Positions 18,154-28,581 of a stretch of DNA of 64,000 bases are shown here, in pieces. The translations under genes and the position numbers were made by a program. The stretch's first letter is position 1; every line of letters starts with the position of its first letter. The stretch lies in assembly GCF_017354945.1 (NCBI RefSeq), contig NZ_CP071503.1, forward strand, positions 434,001 through 498,000, in the 5' to 3' direction. This DNA is from Shewanella avicenniae. GTDB lineage: Bacteria; Pseudomonadota; Gammaproteobacteria; Enterobacterales; Shewanellaceae. The notes under the pieces were generated by a model that was given only the letters and a program-made list of their open reading frames with translations, made no database searches and was not told the DNA's origin.

Positions 18154-19161
18154 ATGAGCAGTAATAGTAAACCCATTGTACTGAGTGGTGCTCAGCCTTC
18201 TGGTGAATTGACCATCGGCAACTACTTAGGCGCATTGCGTCAGTGGGTGAATATGCAAGACAGTCACGACTGCCTTTACTGTGTCGTAGATTTGCACGCC
18301 ATTACGGTTCGTCAGGATGCAGAAAAGCTGCGTCAGGCCTGCTTAGACACACTGGCCTTGTACCTAGCCTGTGGAGTTGACCCGAAAAAAAGTACTGTAT
18401 TTATCCAATCACAAGTGCCACAACACACGCAATTGGCATGGGTTCTGAACTGCTACACCCAAATGGGTGAGCTGAGCCGTATGACGCAATACAAAGATAA
18501 GTCGCAAAAATACGCTAATAACATCAACGTTGGCTTGTTTGATTATCCGGTGTTGATGGCGGCGGATATTTTGTTGTATCAAGCAAACGAAGTACCTGTA
18601 GGACAAGATCAGAAGCAACATCTTGAACTGACCCGCGACATCGCGATTCGTTTCAACAATGCCTATGGCGACACCTTTACTGTGCCAGAGCCATTTATTC
18701 CAGAATTGGGCGCTAAAGTGATGTCACTGCAAGACCCAACAAAGAAAATGTCTAAGTCAGATGAAAACCGCAACAACGTGATCGGCTTGTTGGAAGATCC
18801 AAAAGCGGTGATGAAAAAGTTGAAAAAAGCCATGACCGACAGTGAAGAGCCACCCGTTGTGCGTTTCGATATCGAAAACAAACCGGGGGTATCTAACCTG
18901 CTGAGTTTGATGTCTGGTGTAACAGGTGAAAGCATTGCCTCACTGGAAGCTCAGTTTGAAGGCAAAATGTATGGCCATCTGAAGGGCGCTGCCGGTGAAG
19001 CGGTTGTTGGTATGTTAGAGCCGTTGCAGCAGCGCTATCGCGAGTTCCGCGAAGACCGAGCATTCTTGGATGCGGTCATGCGTGAGGGTGCTGAAAAAGC
19101 ACAAGCGCGTGCAGAAGCTACCTTGAAAACCGTTTATGAACGAGTGGGCTTCTTGGTCTAA
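18154..19161 (+). CDS. trpS: Tryptophanyl-tRNA synthetase
   Basis: Class I aminoacyl-tRNA synthetase, 335 residues. Its HIGH-like motif is in [18 protein letters not shown] (TIGN) and its KMSKS motif is [11 protein letters not shown] (about 197-207). The [13 protein letters not shown] segment lines the active site. A CGGAG Shine-Dalgarno precedes the ATG. Last gene of the rpe-gph-trpS group, with a strong terminator 18 bp beyond. Confidence 0.97.
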   Translation: MSSNSKPIVLSGAQPSGELTIGNYLGALRQWVNMQDSHDCLYCVVDLHAITVRQDAEKLRQACLDTLALYLACGVDPKKSTVFIQSQVPQHTQLAWVLNCYTQMGELSRMTQYKDKSQKYANNINVGLFDYPVLMAADILLYQANEVPVGQDQKQHLELTRDIAIRFNNAYGDTFTVPEPFIPELGAKVMSLQDPTKKMSKSDENRNNVIGLLEDPKAVMKKLKKAMTDSEEPPVVRFDIENKPGVSNLLSLMSGVTGESIASLEAQFEGKMYGHLKGAAGEAVVGMLEPLQQRYREFREDRAFLDAVMREGAEKAQARAEATLKTVYERVGFLV

Positions 19162-19178
19162 TCGCTTACCTATCCAAT

Positions 19179-19206
19179 AAAAAACCGGTCGCTTGACCGG
19201 TTTTTT
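19179..19206 (+). terminator. Bidirectional terminator between trpS and dolP
   Basis: AAAAAACCGGTC-GCTT-GACCGGTTTTTT: perfect 12-bp inverted repeat with a tetraloop and T/A runs on both sides, between convergent genes. Confidence 0.95.
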
Positions 19207-19239
19207 GTAGCTCTACGCATAAGTAAGTCTGGTGAGTGA

Positions 19240-20459
<1,220 letters not shown>

Positions 20460-20474
20460 CTAAGGTCTGGTTAA

Positions 20475-20801
20475 CTAAAACGCCCCGCGAACCCAATCAA
20501 TCTGTTGCTGGTTGATTCCCACCAGATCGAAGCGGCAAGGCGCATCAATTTTGTGTTGCTGCAAATAGCATGCAGCGGCTTGGCGAATACGTTGCATCTG
20601 TGCCTGACTTAAGGCGTGCAGCGCACCACCGAATTTGTTGCCGGAGCGAAATTTGACTTCAACAAACACCCACTGTTTCCCGTCACGCATGATTAAATCG
20701 AGTTCGCCAAAGCTGTAACGAACGTTCTGAGTGACAAACTTGAGCCCTTGTTGCTCTAAGTATTTTCGCGCCTGATTTTCAGCATCCTTGCCAATATTCA
20801 A
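20475..20801 (-). CDS. yraN: YraN, UPF0102 nuclease-like protein
   Basis: 108 residues from a TTG start at 20801 with AAGGA eight bases before it. The UPF0102 pattern is clear: [15 protein letters not shown], then [22 protein letters not shown], which resembles the acidic/Lys core of restriction-endonuclease folds (E-D-ExK). The protein is cytoplasmic with no established substrate. Starts 13 bp after lpoA, so probably cotranscribed. Confidence 0.92.
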   Translation of the reverse strand: MNIGKDAENQARKYLEQQGLKFVTQNVRYSFGELDLIMRDGKQWVFVEVKFRSGNKFGGALHALSQAQMQRIRQAAACYLQQHKIDAPCRFDLVGINQQQIDWVRGAF

Positions 20802-20813
20802 CTCGGGTTATCC

Positions 20814-22706
20814 TTAGTTTTGCTGCAAAATCCCGTGACGGTAATAGCCCCATTTGAGCTGACGATTAATCACGCCGTCTTTATCCACCGACAGCAGGCC
20901 TGTACGCCCACTAAATTGGTAGCCGGGAAAGGCGCGCATTTGCGCCAGCTTGTTGACCAATTGCAACGAGTCATAGCCCATTGCATACAAACGTTTTTGT
21001 GGGTTGCCCCAGGTTGGCCACAACGCTGCCAAATTACTACTGTTGCCAGTTGCTTGCATCAGCCAAGGAATGTCGCTAATGGTGATGTTGTTCAGCTCTT
21101 GCACTGCTTGGCGACTATCATCTTGGCGAGCACGGCTACTGGTGTAGAGCTTCGCTGGTTCGGCAAACACGCTGAAATTCACGTCGATAAAGGGTTTCAA
21201 CAAAGTGAGGTCATGGGCGCTGCTGATCATGTAAATTGCATCGATATCGCGACGGGAACGAAAATCGGCTTTGATTTGATTACTCAGCAGTTTTTTAATT
21301 TCATCGATACGCGCTTCACTCTGATCCACGCCTAAGGCTTGCTGCACGGTCTCGCGCATTTTTTCGTTGTCGTAGTAATGGATTTCGGCGGGTTTATCCG
21401 TCAGTTTTTGCCACGTCAGACTGAAACTTTCGGCCATGCGACGACCAATGTTGTCGTTGCTCGCCAGTAGCAAAGGTAGCTCGATACCGTCTTGATACAT
21501 CCGCTGCGCCGCATCTGCCGCTTCCTGCACCGGCGATAACGCAAAATAGAATTGATCGGCAGCGCCAGTCAGTTGGTCGGCATTATTGAGAAACAACTCG
21601 GGTGGTCGCTTGTTGATTACCGGCGCATTGGTCGCCACTGGCGCTGTCGTGCCATTTGCAGCTAAGGTTGCAACTGCGGGTTGGGCGAACAGTTGAGAAA
21701 CTTGCTCTACTTCGTTTTGCAGTAGCGGGCCGATGATAAAGTCTGCCCCTTCGCTCACAGCCGTTTGATAGGCCGTTGCGGCGCCGTTGGCGGTATCATA
21801 AAAACGCAGCTCTACATCGGCATCAGGCTCGTCCAGATAGCTGGCAATTAGACCTTGTTTTAGCGGTACTGCAACATTGGCACGCTCACCCGATAACGGC
21901 AGTAATACCGCAATATGCTGCGGATGATAAGGCTTAGTGCTGAGCGCATGTTGCAAGTCTTCCGGCAAGGTCATGGCAGCGGGGTGGCTCGGGTTGCTAC
22001 TTTGCCAGTGGCCCAGTTGACTCACCAATGAACTTGGGTCGACTGCGTAATGTTTAGCAAGATAGGCTAAGCGCAACCAACCGAGATAGACGGGTTCACC
22101 ACCTTTGGCTACGTAATACTCTAAGGTGTCTTCCTGTAAGCTATTGAGTGAATTCCAAATCGTGCTATTCAAGTTCTGCACTTCAGCATCACTCAAGTAG
22201 CGGCTAAGTTGGCACAACTCGCGCACTTGCTCAACCGTACGTTTGGTTTTGGCATAAATCGAGGCGCGCATTTGGTAATAGTTGCGCCATTGCCAATCGG
22301 CTAAGCGCCAACTGGATTGGTATTGTAGCGTGGCTAAGGCATCTGCCAGCATCTGCTTATGTTCAAAAACTTTGGCTTGCAAAAACACATGCTCTGCCAG
22401 CAGTTCATCTTTTGCGACCAACTTACCTTTCAATGAGGTGAGGATCTCTGCGGCCGCTTTAATCTGATTGGTATTGAGGTAAGCATGTGCTGCTTGCAGC
22501 AATAAACGTTGGCGACTTTCGCCATCGGTCGTTTTTGAGGCCGCATCCAAATAAAAAGAGGGAGCTTGCTGCACACTGGCAAGTGAGCCGGTATTGACTT
22601 GCACCGGTTTGGCAACTTGTGGCGTAGGTTGCGAGCCACAACCCCAAAGTGCCGCCATCAGCGACACTGCTAACACTAACTTAATGCTATTCTGTCTTTT
22701 TAACAC
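20814..22706 (-). CDS. lpoA: LpoA, outer-membrane lipoprotein activator of PBP1a
   Basis: 630 residues from a GTG at 22706. Signal peptide with lipobox LWGC (Cys23) sends it to the outer membrane. The N-terminal half (about 45-240) is helical TPR-like; the C-terminal half (about 260-625) is a type I periplasmic-binding-protein fold (HIAVLLPLSGERANVAVPLKQG...FIIGPLLQNEV). Known LpoA reaches through the peptidoglycan to stimulate PBP1a, encoded here by mrcA. Divergent from rsmI across about 88 bp. Confidence 0.94.
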   Translation of the reverse strand: MLKRQNSIKLVLAVSLMAALWGCGSQPTPQVAKPVQVNTGSLASVQQAPSFYLDAASKTTDGESRQRLLLQAAHAYLNTNQIKAAAEILTSLKGKLVAKDELLAEHVFLQAKVFEHKQMLADALATLQYQSSWRLADWQWRNYYQMRASIYAKTKRTVEQVRELCQLSRYLSDAEVQNLNSTIWNSLNSLQEDTLEYYVAKGGEPVYLGWLRLAYLAKHYAVDPSSLVSQLGHWQSSNPSHPAAMTLPEDLQHALSTKPYHPQHIAVLLPLSGERANVAVPLKQGLIASYLDEPDADVELRFYDTANGAATAYQTAVSEGADFIIGPLLQNEVEQVSQLFAQPAVATLAANGTTAPVATNAPVINKRPPELFLNNADQLTGAADQFYFALSPVQEAADAAQRMYQDGIELPLLLASNDNIGRRMAESFSLTWQKLTDKPAEIHYYDNEKMRETVQQALGVDQSEARIDEIKKLLSNQIKADFRSRRDIDAIYMISSAHDLTLLKPFIDVNFSVFAEPAKLYTSSRARQDDSRQAVQELNNITISDIPWLMQATGNSSNLAALWPTWGNPQKRLYAMGYDSLQLVNKLAQMRAFPGYQFSGRTGLLSVDKDGVINRQLKWGYYRHGILQQN

Positions 22707-22794
22707 AGGACGGTACTCTGGTAAGATGCTGCCACTAGTTTAACCTTACATGTTGGCGAGTGAAAGGCCGTTAACATTTGTCCCTGAGGTAAAT

Positions 22795-23637
22795 ATGACG
22801 TTAGCCGTCGCCCTATACATTGTTCCCACTCCTATTGGCAACTTGGCGGATCTCACGCCCAGAGCGCAACAAGTGCTAAGTGAAGTCGCGTTAATCGCCT
22901 GCGAAGACACTCGCCATAGCGGCAAACTGCTGAGTCATTTTGGGATTACTACTCGTACTGTGGCGTTACATGATCATAACGAACGCGCAAAAGCCCAATG
23001 GTTTATTGAAAAATTAGCCGCCGGTGAAGCGGTTGCTTTGATTAGTGATGCGGGTACGCCACTGATTTCAGACCCTGGCTATCACTTAGTGTCGCAAGTA
23101 CGTGAAGCGGGCTTTGCTGTGAGTCCGCTGCCCGGTGCCTGTGCCGCGATAACGGCATTGTCGGCTTCCGGCTTGCCGTCAGATCGGTTTTCGTTTGAGG
23201 GCTTTTTGCCAGCCAAAGAAAAAGGTCGCATCGATAAACTCATTGAGCTCAAGCAAGATCCACGCACGCTGATTTTTTATGAGTCACCGCATCGCATTTT
23301 GCCTAGTCTAGAATCACTCGAACAGGTTTTTGGCGCGGATAGACAGATGGTGATGGCACGTGAGCTCACCAAAACCTTCGAAACCTTTCTCACCGGCACC
23401 ATTAGCGAAGTGCGGGCGATTGTTGCCAGCGACCCAAATCAGCAAAAAGGTGAAATCGTGTTGATGTGCCATGGCTTTACCAGTGAAGCCGACGAGGAGT
23501 TTCCGCCAAAATCCCTCGAAGCATTACAACTATTATGTGCCGAACTGCCGCTAAAAAAGGCTGCAGCGATTACCGCAGAGATCTTTGGTCTTAAGAAAAA
23601 CGCCCTGTATAAATACGGTCTTGAGCAAGGCTGGTAG
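22795..23637 (+). CDS. rsmI: 16S rRNA (cytidine-1402-2'-O)-methyltransferase
   Basis: SAM-dependent tetrapyrrole-methylase-fold enzyme that 2'-O-methylates C1402 in the ribosomal decoding centre. I start at the ATG 22795 (GAGGT Shine-Dalgarno); a 15-codon longer frame from 22750 is less family-like. 280 residues. Motifs: [65 protein letters not shown]. It ends [15 protein letters not shown]. Confidence 0.96.
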   Translation: MTLAVALYIVPTPIGNLADLTPRAQQVLSEVALIACEDTRHSGKLLSHFGITTRTVALHDHNERAKAQWFIEKLAAGEAVALISDAGTPLISDPGYHLVSQVREAGFAVSPLPGACAAITALSASGLPSDRFSFEGFLPAKEKGRIDKLIELKQDPRTLIFYESPHRILPSLESLEQVFGADRQMVMARELTKTFETFLTGTISEVRAIVASDPNQQKGEIVLMCHGFTSEADEEFPPKSLEALQLLCAELPLKKAAAITAEIFGLKKNALYKYGLEQGW

Positions 23638-23643
23638 AAAAGT

Positions 23644-23672
23644 TTGGTGCTTATCGTTAGCTAAGCTATAAT
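23644..23672 (+). promoter_or_regulatory. rnpB promoter
   Basis: TTGGTG (23644-23649), 17 bp spacer, TATAAT (23667-23672), eight bases before the expected 5' end of the RNA. It begins only seven bases after the rsmI stop. Confidence 0.8.
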
Positions 23673-23679
23673 CCGCGCC

Positions 23680-24033
<354 letters not shown>

Positions 24034-24044
24034 TATTTAAAAAG

Positions 24045-24086
24045 AAACGGGTAATCACTTTGAAATTAAGCGGTTACCCGTTTTTT
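24045..24086 (+). terminator. Terminator after rnpB
   Basis: AAACGGGTAA and TTACCCGTTT form a 10-bp stem with a 19-nt loop; the 3' arm runs into six T. Confidence 0.85.
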
Positions 24087-24168
24087 ATGCCTTAAAAATT
24101 TTGTTTAGGACTTGCTTGGTACAAAAGTGCTACACAGAGTGAGACACAATTATGCCGTTTAAGCGCAT

Positions 24169-25140
24169 TTACTTAGCTGCGCTAGGTTTACGATTCACAT
24201 AATCGACCGGCACCCATTCATAGCCATCACCGCGTTGGCGCAAGTGACCAATCCCCGGGAATGATAAATGTGGCCCGGCAACTAATTCCCCTTCTTTGAC
24301 GAACTGATCAAAGGCTGTATTACGCACTGCTTTGGCCTGCGACTGATCTTGGTCGTAAATGATCGTAACGTTAGGGTGAGCAAACTGCACAGATGCAATA
24401 TGGATAATGTCACCGATAAAGGTGATGCTCTTGCCTTGGCTTTCTAACCGATAAAACGCCGAACCGGGCGTATGCCCAGGGTGCTCGGTGGCGGTGATGT
24501 TGGGCAGGATCTGTTCGCTACCGCTGAAGGTTTTGACTTTGTTGGCATCTATGTAAGGTTTGAGGGTGTTACGCGCGCCATCAAAATATCCTTGGCCGTA
24601 TTGAGAGCTTTTCATCTTGGCATCATCAAAGAAAAAGTCGATGTCACCTTTGCCCAAATGTACGGTCGCATTGGGAAATACGCGCTGGCCATTTGCAATC
24701 AAACCACCCGTATGATCAGCGTGAGAATGGGTCAACAGAATATCGGTGATATCTTCGGCTTTTATGCCAAAGGTGGCTAAATCAGCGAGTACTTTACCGC
24801 CTTTATCGGGACCGAACATATGACCCGCGCCAGTATCTACTAACACTGTATGTTGAGGCAGTTGGATCAAATAAGCATTGATCGAGCCCTCTACCGGATT
24901 GTGTTGGAAGTTATGCGCTAGTTGGTTATCGATGTCCGCTTGGCTGATGTTCCGCAATAGCTTTTTGGCATCTTGTGGCACTGTGCCATCGTTTAATGCG
25001 GTGACCACAACATCACCTACTTGCAGCTGGTAACCACCGGCCTGTTGGTTGATCAGTTGTGTCTCGGCGTAACTCAGAGGTGCTTGTAACAGCGCCGTAG
25101 ACAACAGTAGCGCGCACAAAGTGCGATTTAAACTTAGCAT
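24169..25140 (-). CDS. Exported metallo-beta-lactamase-fold hydrolase
   Basis: 323 residues from the ATG at 25140, which has AAGGAG upstream and starts a clean signal peptide (MLSLNRTLCALLLSTALLQA...SYAE). The longer in-frame extension to 25296 would bury it. The metal-binding motif THSHADHTGG (HxHxDH) is intact, with further ligands in EHPGHTPGS and the FIGDIIH segment. Probably a periplasmic di-zinc hydrolase, similar to the broad group of lactonase/quorum-quenching-like or unknown-substrate MBL proteins. I cannot name the substrate. Confidence 0.88.
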   Translation of the reverse strand: MLSLNRTLCALLLSTALLQAPLSYAETQLINQQAGGYQLQVGDVVVTALNDGTVPQDAKKLLRNISQADIDNQLAHNFQHNPVEGSINAYLIQLPQHTVLVDTGAGHMFGPDKGGKVLADLATFGIKAEDITDILLTHSHADHTGGLIANGQRVFPNATVHLGKGDIDFFFDDAKMKSSQYGQGYFDGARNTLKPYIDANKVKTFSGSEQILPNITATEHPGHTPGSAFYRLESQGKSITFIGDIIHIASVQFAHPNVTIIYDQDQSQAKAVRNTAFDQFVKEGELVAGPHLSFPGIGHLRQRGDGYEWVPVDYVNRKPSAAK

Positions 25141-25238
25141 GGCATTACTCCTTGTAAATCCTGATTTGGCTGTTATTTTGCGCCGCCTAGAGGTAAATGC
25201 AAGGCTATATGCGTAATCCTTTATATATTCAAGGCTGG

Positions 25239-25529
25239 CTAACCTGCGAGGGGCGTCATGGCAGTGTCCCAGTGATGGGGGGTAATGCCTAACCACTCAT
25301 GGGCATAGCACTGCGCATCTGCCAACGAAGCACAATGCAAGCTGGCAGTGTAAAGGCCTTTAGGGCTAATGACTAATTCAACCCCTTGGGCTGCATCGCC
25401 AATAATTTCCAGCGTGATAGCACGCTTACTGCGTGGCAATGTGGTTTGTGGGGGAGTGATTTGCCAAAAGGAGCTATTGCCGAAGATGATGGCCTGAGTA
25501 GTGGCGTACAGATGGATAGTATGACTCAC
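25239..25529 (-). CDS. Hypothetical 96-aa protein
   Basis: GTG start at 25529 preceded by AGAGAG. The product begins MSHTIHLYATTQAIIFGN and ends HHWDTAMTPLAG. It is soluble with a beta-rich look and no known motif. Its position between the MBL hydrolase and the PAP2 gene, same strand, suggests possible co-expression. A 69-codon frame overlapping its start (25683 to 25474) looks spurious. Confidence 0.5.
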   Translation of the reverse strand: MSHTIHLYATTQAIIFGNSSFWQITPPQTTLPRSKRAITLEIIGDAAQGVELVISPKGLYTASLHCASLADAQCYAHEWLGITPHHWDTAMTPLAG

Positions 25530-25714
25530 GAGTGGTGCTCTCTAGTTTAAAAAATGGACATCCTTGTCCAACGCTGGGTTGCCAAGGTAGCAAAGAATGC
25601 ATGGTGATGGCCTGAAACCGCTCAACCTCTGAATTGATTAGAGCAGCATTCGCGTCCGAGTGCTGTGGCAATGTGGCGATCAATTGTGGCGAAAATATGG
25701 CAATGATTGGAACG

Positions 25715-26464
25715 TTAGTCCCGTTCGGTGTTGGTGATGAATTTTGCCGTTAGCCAGTGCATGATGAGGTTGCTCACTAGCGTGATGACGCCGGCTAATA
25801 ATGCGGATGCGAGCACATCAATAGGCCAGTGCATCCCAAGTAAAATACGCGACAGGCTCACCCACCATGCCCAGCACAGCAGTAACATCGGCAGCAATAT
25901 GCGCTTTCTCTTTAATAGTGCGACACTACTGCTGAGGGCAAGCGTACAGCTAAACAAGGTGTGGCCAGAGGGAAATGAATAGCTCGTTTCAAACTGCCAT
26001 TGACTCCACACATTTGCTGAAATTGGAATCGGCAGTTGATCGCGTGACAGTGCTGCTAACAGCACACTGCGCTCACTGCTATCAGCTTGATAAAATTGGC
26101 TGAGATTGAGCAAGCCATGCTGGGCAAGATATTCCACGTAGGGGCGAGGTTCGGCAAACAGTTGCTTAAGTCCATGACTGAGCAGCAGATTTAAGCCTAA
26201 CGCCAGCAATAGGGTGCAAAAAATAGGCAAGCGCAGCCGAGAGGGGAGCTGAACCAATACCCATCCCAACACCACAATACTGGTCACCACTCCCCATGGC
26301 CGAGTGCCGGTCATAGTAAGTGCATAGTTCAGTTCGGCGAAACCGCTGGAAAGATCCAGCAATGGAAAAAGTGCCCGCCCTGAGAGCGTAACGAGCAGTG
26401 GCGGCAGTAATAACAGTAGCCAGCTAGTTACACCACAGAGCATGGTCGCGCGAGTGATCGGCAT
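25715..26464 (-). CDS. pgpB: PgpB-like PAP2-family lipid phosphatase
   Basis: Multi-spanning inner-membrane phosphatase acting at the periplasmic face on phosphatidylglycerophosphate and/or undecaprenyl diphosphate. I start at the ATG 26464 (AAGGA seven bases upstream); a longer TTG start at 26503 is poorly spaced. 249 residues with about six helices. PAP2 motifs: KQLFAEPRPY (C1), SFPSGHTLF (C2) and SRILLGMHWPIDV (C3). The PWGVVT segment and the insertion with ERSVLLAALSRDQLPIP match E. coli PgpB as I remember it. Confidence 0.88.
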   Translation of the reverse strand: MPITRATMLCGVTSWLLLLLPPLLVTLSGRALFPLLDLSSGFAELNYALTMTGTRPWGVVTSIVVLGWVLVQLPSRLRLPIFCTLLLALGLNLLLSHGLKQLFAEPRPYVEYLAQHGLLNLSQFYQADSSERSVLLAALSRDQLPIPISANVWSQWQFETSYSFPSGHTLFSCTLALSSSVALLKRKRILLPMLLLCWAWWVSLSRILLGMHWPIDVLASALLAGVITLVSNLIMHWLTAKFITNTERD

Positions 26465-26886
26465 TGCAGTCCTTGCGATGACTTTGGCTGTCAATAGTGG
26501 CAAAGCTCCTAGCCTGATGTAAAGCGTCAGCTGGTAATCGTCTATTGCCCGAGCAGAGAGCCTTTAGGGTTGAAGCAGCTATCGTTGGTATGGTCTATTC
26601 TTCCTGGTTAATGAGTCTTAACTAGCTGAGTTTAAAGGTATTTATTGGTGTTGCATTAGTATTTATATTGGTGAAATTTTTTGTCCATAAATAACTAAAT
26701 CAATCTAAGGTAAAGTAATTAAATTTGTTAAAAATCAATTACTTTATTTTTAAATAGGGATTTTTTGACGAATTTTTTTAACCATCAGTTTGCGTTGGCG
26801 CACAGCGGCAAACTTTGCCTAATTGACGGAATTTATTCCGGTGGAATAATGCGCACACTTTTCGATGTACCTACCTTCAAACATAA
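26465..26886. promoter_or_regulatory. AT-rich intergenic region before the MFS gene
   Basis: About 420 bp without a gene. It holds a perfect 10-bp inverted repeat TAAAGTAATT/AATTACTTTA (26711-26720 and 26737-26746, 16-nt loop) followed by T-rich sequence. Nearer the MFS gene, TTGACG (26823-26828) is a possible -35, with ATAATG about 17 bp on. Between them lie overlapping palindromes GGAATTTATTCC (26828-26839) and ATTCC-GGT-GGAAT, possibly an operator over the promoter. Confidence 0.45.
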
Positions 26887-28035
26887 ATGTCTACTTACAC
26901 TCGACCGGTGCTGTTATTGCTCAGCGGTCTACTGCTGTTGACCCTTTCGATTGCAGTATTAAATACCCTAGTTCCCCTTTGGTTAGCGCGCGAAAGCATG
27001 GCGACATGGCAAGTTGGCATGGTCAGTTCTGCATATTTTGCCGGTAATTTGCTGGGCACGCTGCTGGCGGGGCGTTGTATTACCCGGCTTGGGTTTAATC
27101 GTAGTTATTATCTCGCGTCACTTATTTTTGCCGTTGGCTGTATCGGCTTAGGGGTTGTGGTTGAGTTTTACAGCTGGTGTCTGTGGCGGTTTATCGCTGG
27201 CGTCGGCTGTGCAATGATCTGGGTTGTGGTTGAAAGCGCGTTAATGTGCAGCGGTCATTCTCGTAATCGCGGTCGCTTATTAGCCGCTTATATGATGGTG
27301 TATTACTTCGGCACGGTAGCGGGGCAGCTGTTGCTGACAAAACTGTCGACGGAGCTGATGAGCGTGTTGCCGTGGGCAGTAGCCTTGGTGCTGAGTTCTA
27401 TGCTGCCACTGCTGTTTACTCGCATCGTCAACAATGAACCTGCAGCAGAGCAGCAAACCCACTTATGGTCGATGTTGCGCCTTCGCAAGGCGCGTTTAGG
27501 GGTTCATGGCTGTGTGATTTCGGGCATTGTGCTCGGGTCGATGTATGGTTTGATGCCGCTGTACCTCAATCATTTGCAAAAGGATGATGCAACAGTGGGG
27601 TTTTGGATGGCCTTGCTGGTCAGTGCTGGCATTTTTGGTCAGTGGCCTGTGGGTAAGCTGGCGGATCGCTTTGGTCGCTTGCTGGTACTGCGGGTGCAGG
27701 TGTTTATCGTTATTTTGGGATGTATCGCGATGTTGTCACATGTCGCGTTAACACCCGCGTTATTTGTTCTCGGTGCAGCTGGTTTTACGCTGTATCCGGT
27801 GGCGATGGCTTGGGCCTGTGAGAAGGTGGCGCAACATCAATTGGTGGCAATGAACCAAGCCTTGCTGTTGAGCTATACCGTAGGCAGTTTGGTTGGGCCA
27901 ACATTAACTGGCGCGCTGATGGAAACCTTCTCTGATGGTTTGCTGTTTATCATGATTGCCAGCGTGTCAGTGGTGTATCTGTTGATGTTAATGCGTAACG
28001 CCGAGCAGCATCCGACGCCGGTGGCTCACGTCTAA
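26887..28035 (+). CDS. ycaD: YcaD-like MFS transporter
   Basis: Inner-membrane major facilitator protein of 382 residues and 12 predicted helices. The loop 2-3 motif is present as [19 protein letters not shown] and in the second half as [14 protein letters not shown]. The sequence is close to E. coli YcaD as I recall it from end to end, including the start MSTYT and the C-terminus PVAHV. Substrate unknown. No clear Shine-Dalgarno precedes the ATG. Confidence 0.9.
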   Translation: MSTYTRPVLLLLSGLLLLTLSIAVLNTLVPLWLARESMATWQVGMVSSAYFAGNLLGTLLAGRCITRLGFNRSYYLASLIFAVGCIGLGVVVEFYSWCLWRFIAGVGCAMIWVVVESALMCSGHSRNRGRLLAAYMMVYYFGTVAGQLLLTKLSTELMSVLPWAVALVLSSMLPLLFTRIVNNEPAAEQQTHLWSMLRLRKARLGVHGCVISGIVLGSMYGLMPLYLNHLQKDDATVGFWMALLVSAGIFGQWPVGKLADRFGRLLVLRVQVFIVILGCIAMLSHVALTPALFVLGAAGFTLYPVAMAWACEKVAQHQLVAMNQALLLSYTVGSLVGPTLTGALMETFSDGLLFIMIASVSVVYLLMLMRNAEQHPTPVAHV

Positions 28036-28053
28036 CTGAAATTCGCATATCAA

Positions 28054-28088
28054 AAAGGCCGCAATGGTAGTTAATCGTTGCGGCCTTT
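28054..28088 (+). terminator. Bidirectional terminator between ycaD and ubiK
   Basis: AAAGGCCGCAA ... TTGCGGCCTTT, 11-bp stem with a 13-nt loop, between convergent genes; A and T runs flank the stem. Confidence 0.85.
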
Positions 28089-28119
28089 AGTTTTTCTAGA
28101 GCGTAAATCGCTGTGTCAA

Positions 28120-28374
28120 TTACGCATCTTGGCTCAGCTTGGCTTCAAGTTCAGCGACTTTCGCTTGCAATGCTTCGAGCTTCTCGCGGGTTTTTAACAG
28201 TACATGTTGCTGTACTTCGAACTCTTCGCGAGAGACTAAATCCAGCTTCATCAGCTGTTGTTGCAGAATGCTTTTGCTGCGTTCTTCAAACTCACCGGCA
28301 AACTGTTTTACAGGAGCAGGCAGGTTGTCACTCAGTTGCTGAGCCAGTTCTTCAATCTTTTTTGCGTTAATCAT
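28120..28374 (-). CDS. ubiK: UbiK (YqiC/BMFP family) ubiquinone biosynthesis accessory factor
   Basis: 84 residues from the ATG at 28374 with GGAAG seven bases upstream; a frame extending to 28419 has no such signal. N-terminal amphipathic helix MINAKKIEELAQQLSDNLP, the conserved LDLVSREEFEVQ motif, and a C-terminal coiled coil (LKTREKLEALQAKVAELEAKL) that trimerises. UbiK binds UbiJ and helps late hydroxylation steps of ubiquinone synthesis. Confidence 0.93.
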   Translation of the reverse strand: MINAKKIEELAQQLSDNLPAPVKQFAGEFEERSKSILQQQLMKLDLVSREEFEVQQHVLLKTREKLEALQAKVAELEAKLSQDA

Positions 28375-28581
28375 TGTGATACTTCCATCGGTTACGCCAT
28401 TGAGTGAATTGTAACCCAAGCCATAGGGTTATCCCAATAATTGCGCTGCTTTTGTGTTGGCGAAGTTATGCTGGTGCACTCTTGTGCGGCAGTGATGGAT
28501 TCGATGCCGCGCCAATCTCGCCCATCGCGGCGGTTGTCTGCTATGATTGCGCGTCTGTTTAGTTGCTACCTAGTGTTATTG

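Noticed and set aside
25474..25683. 69-codon leftward frame overlapping the start of the 96-aa hypothetical
   Set aside because: Overlaps a better candidate in another frame and lacks protein-like sequence.
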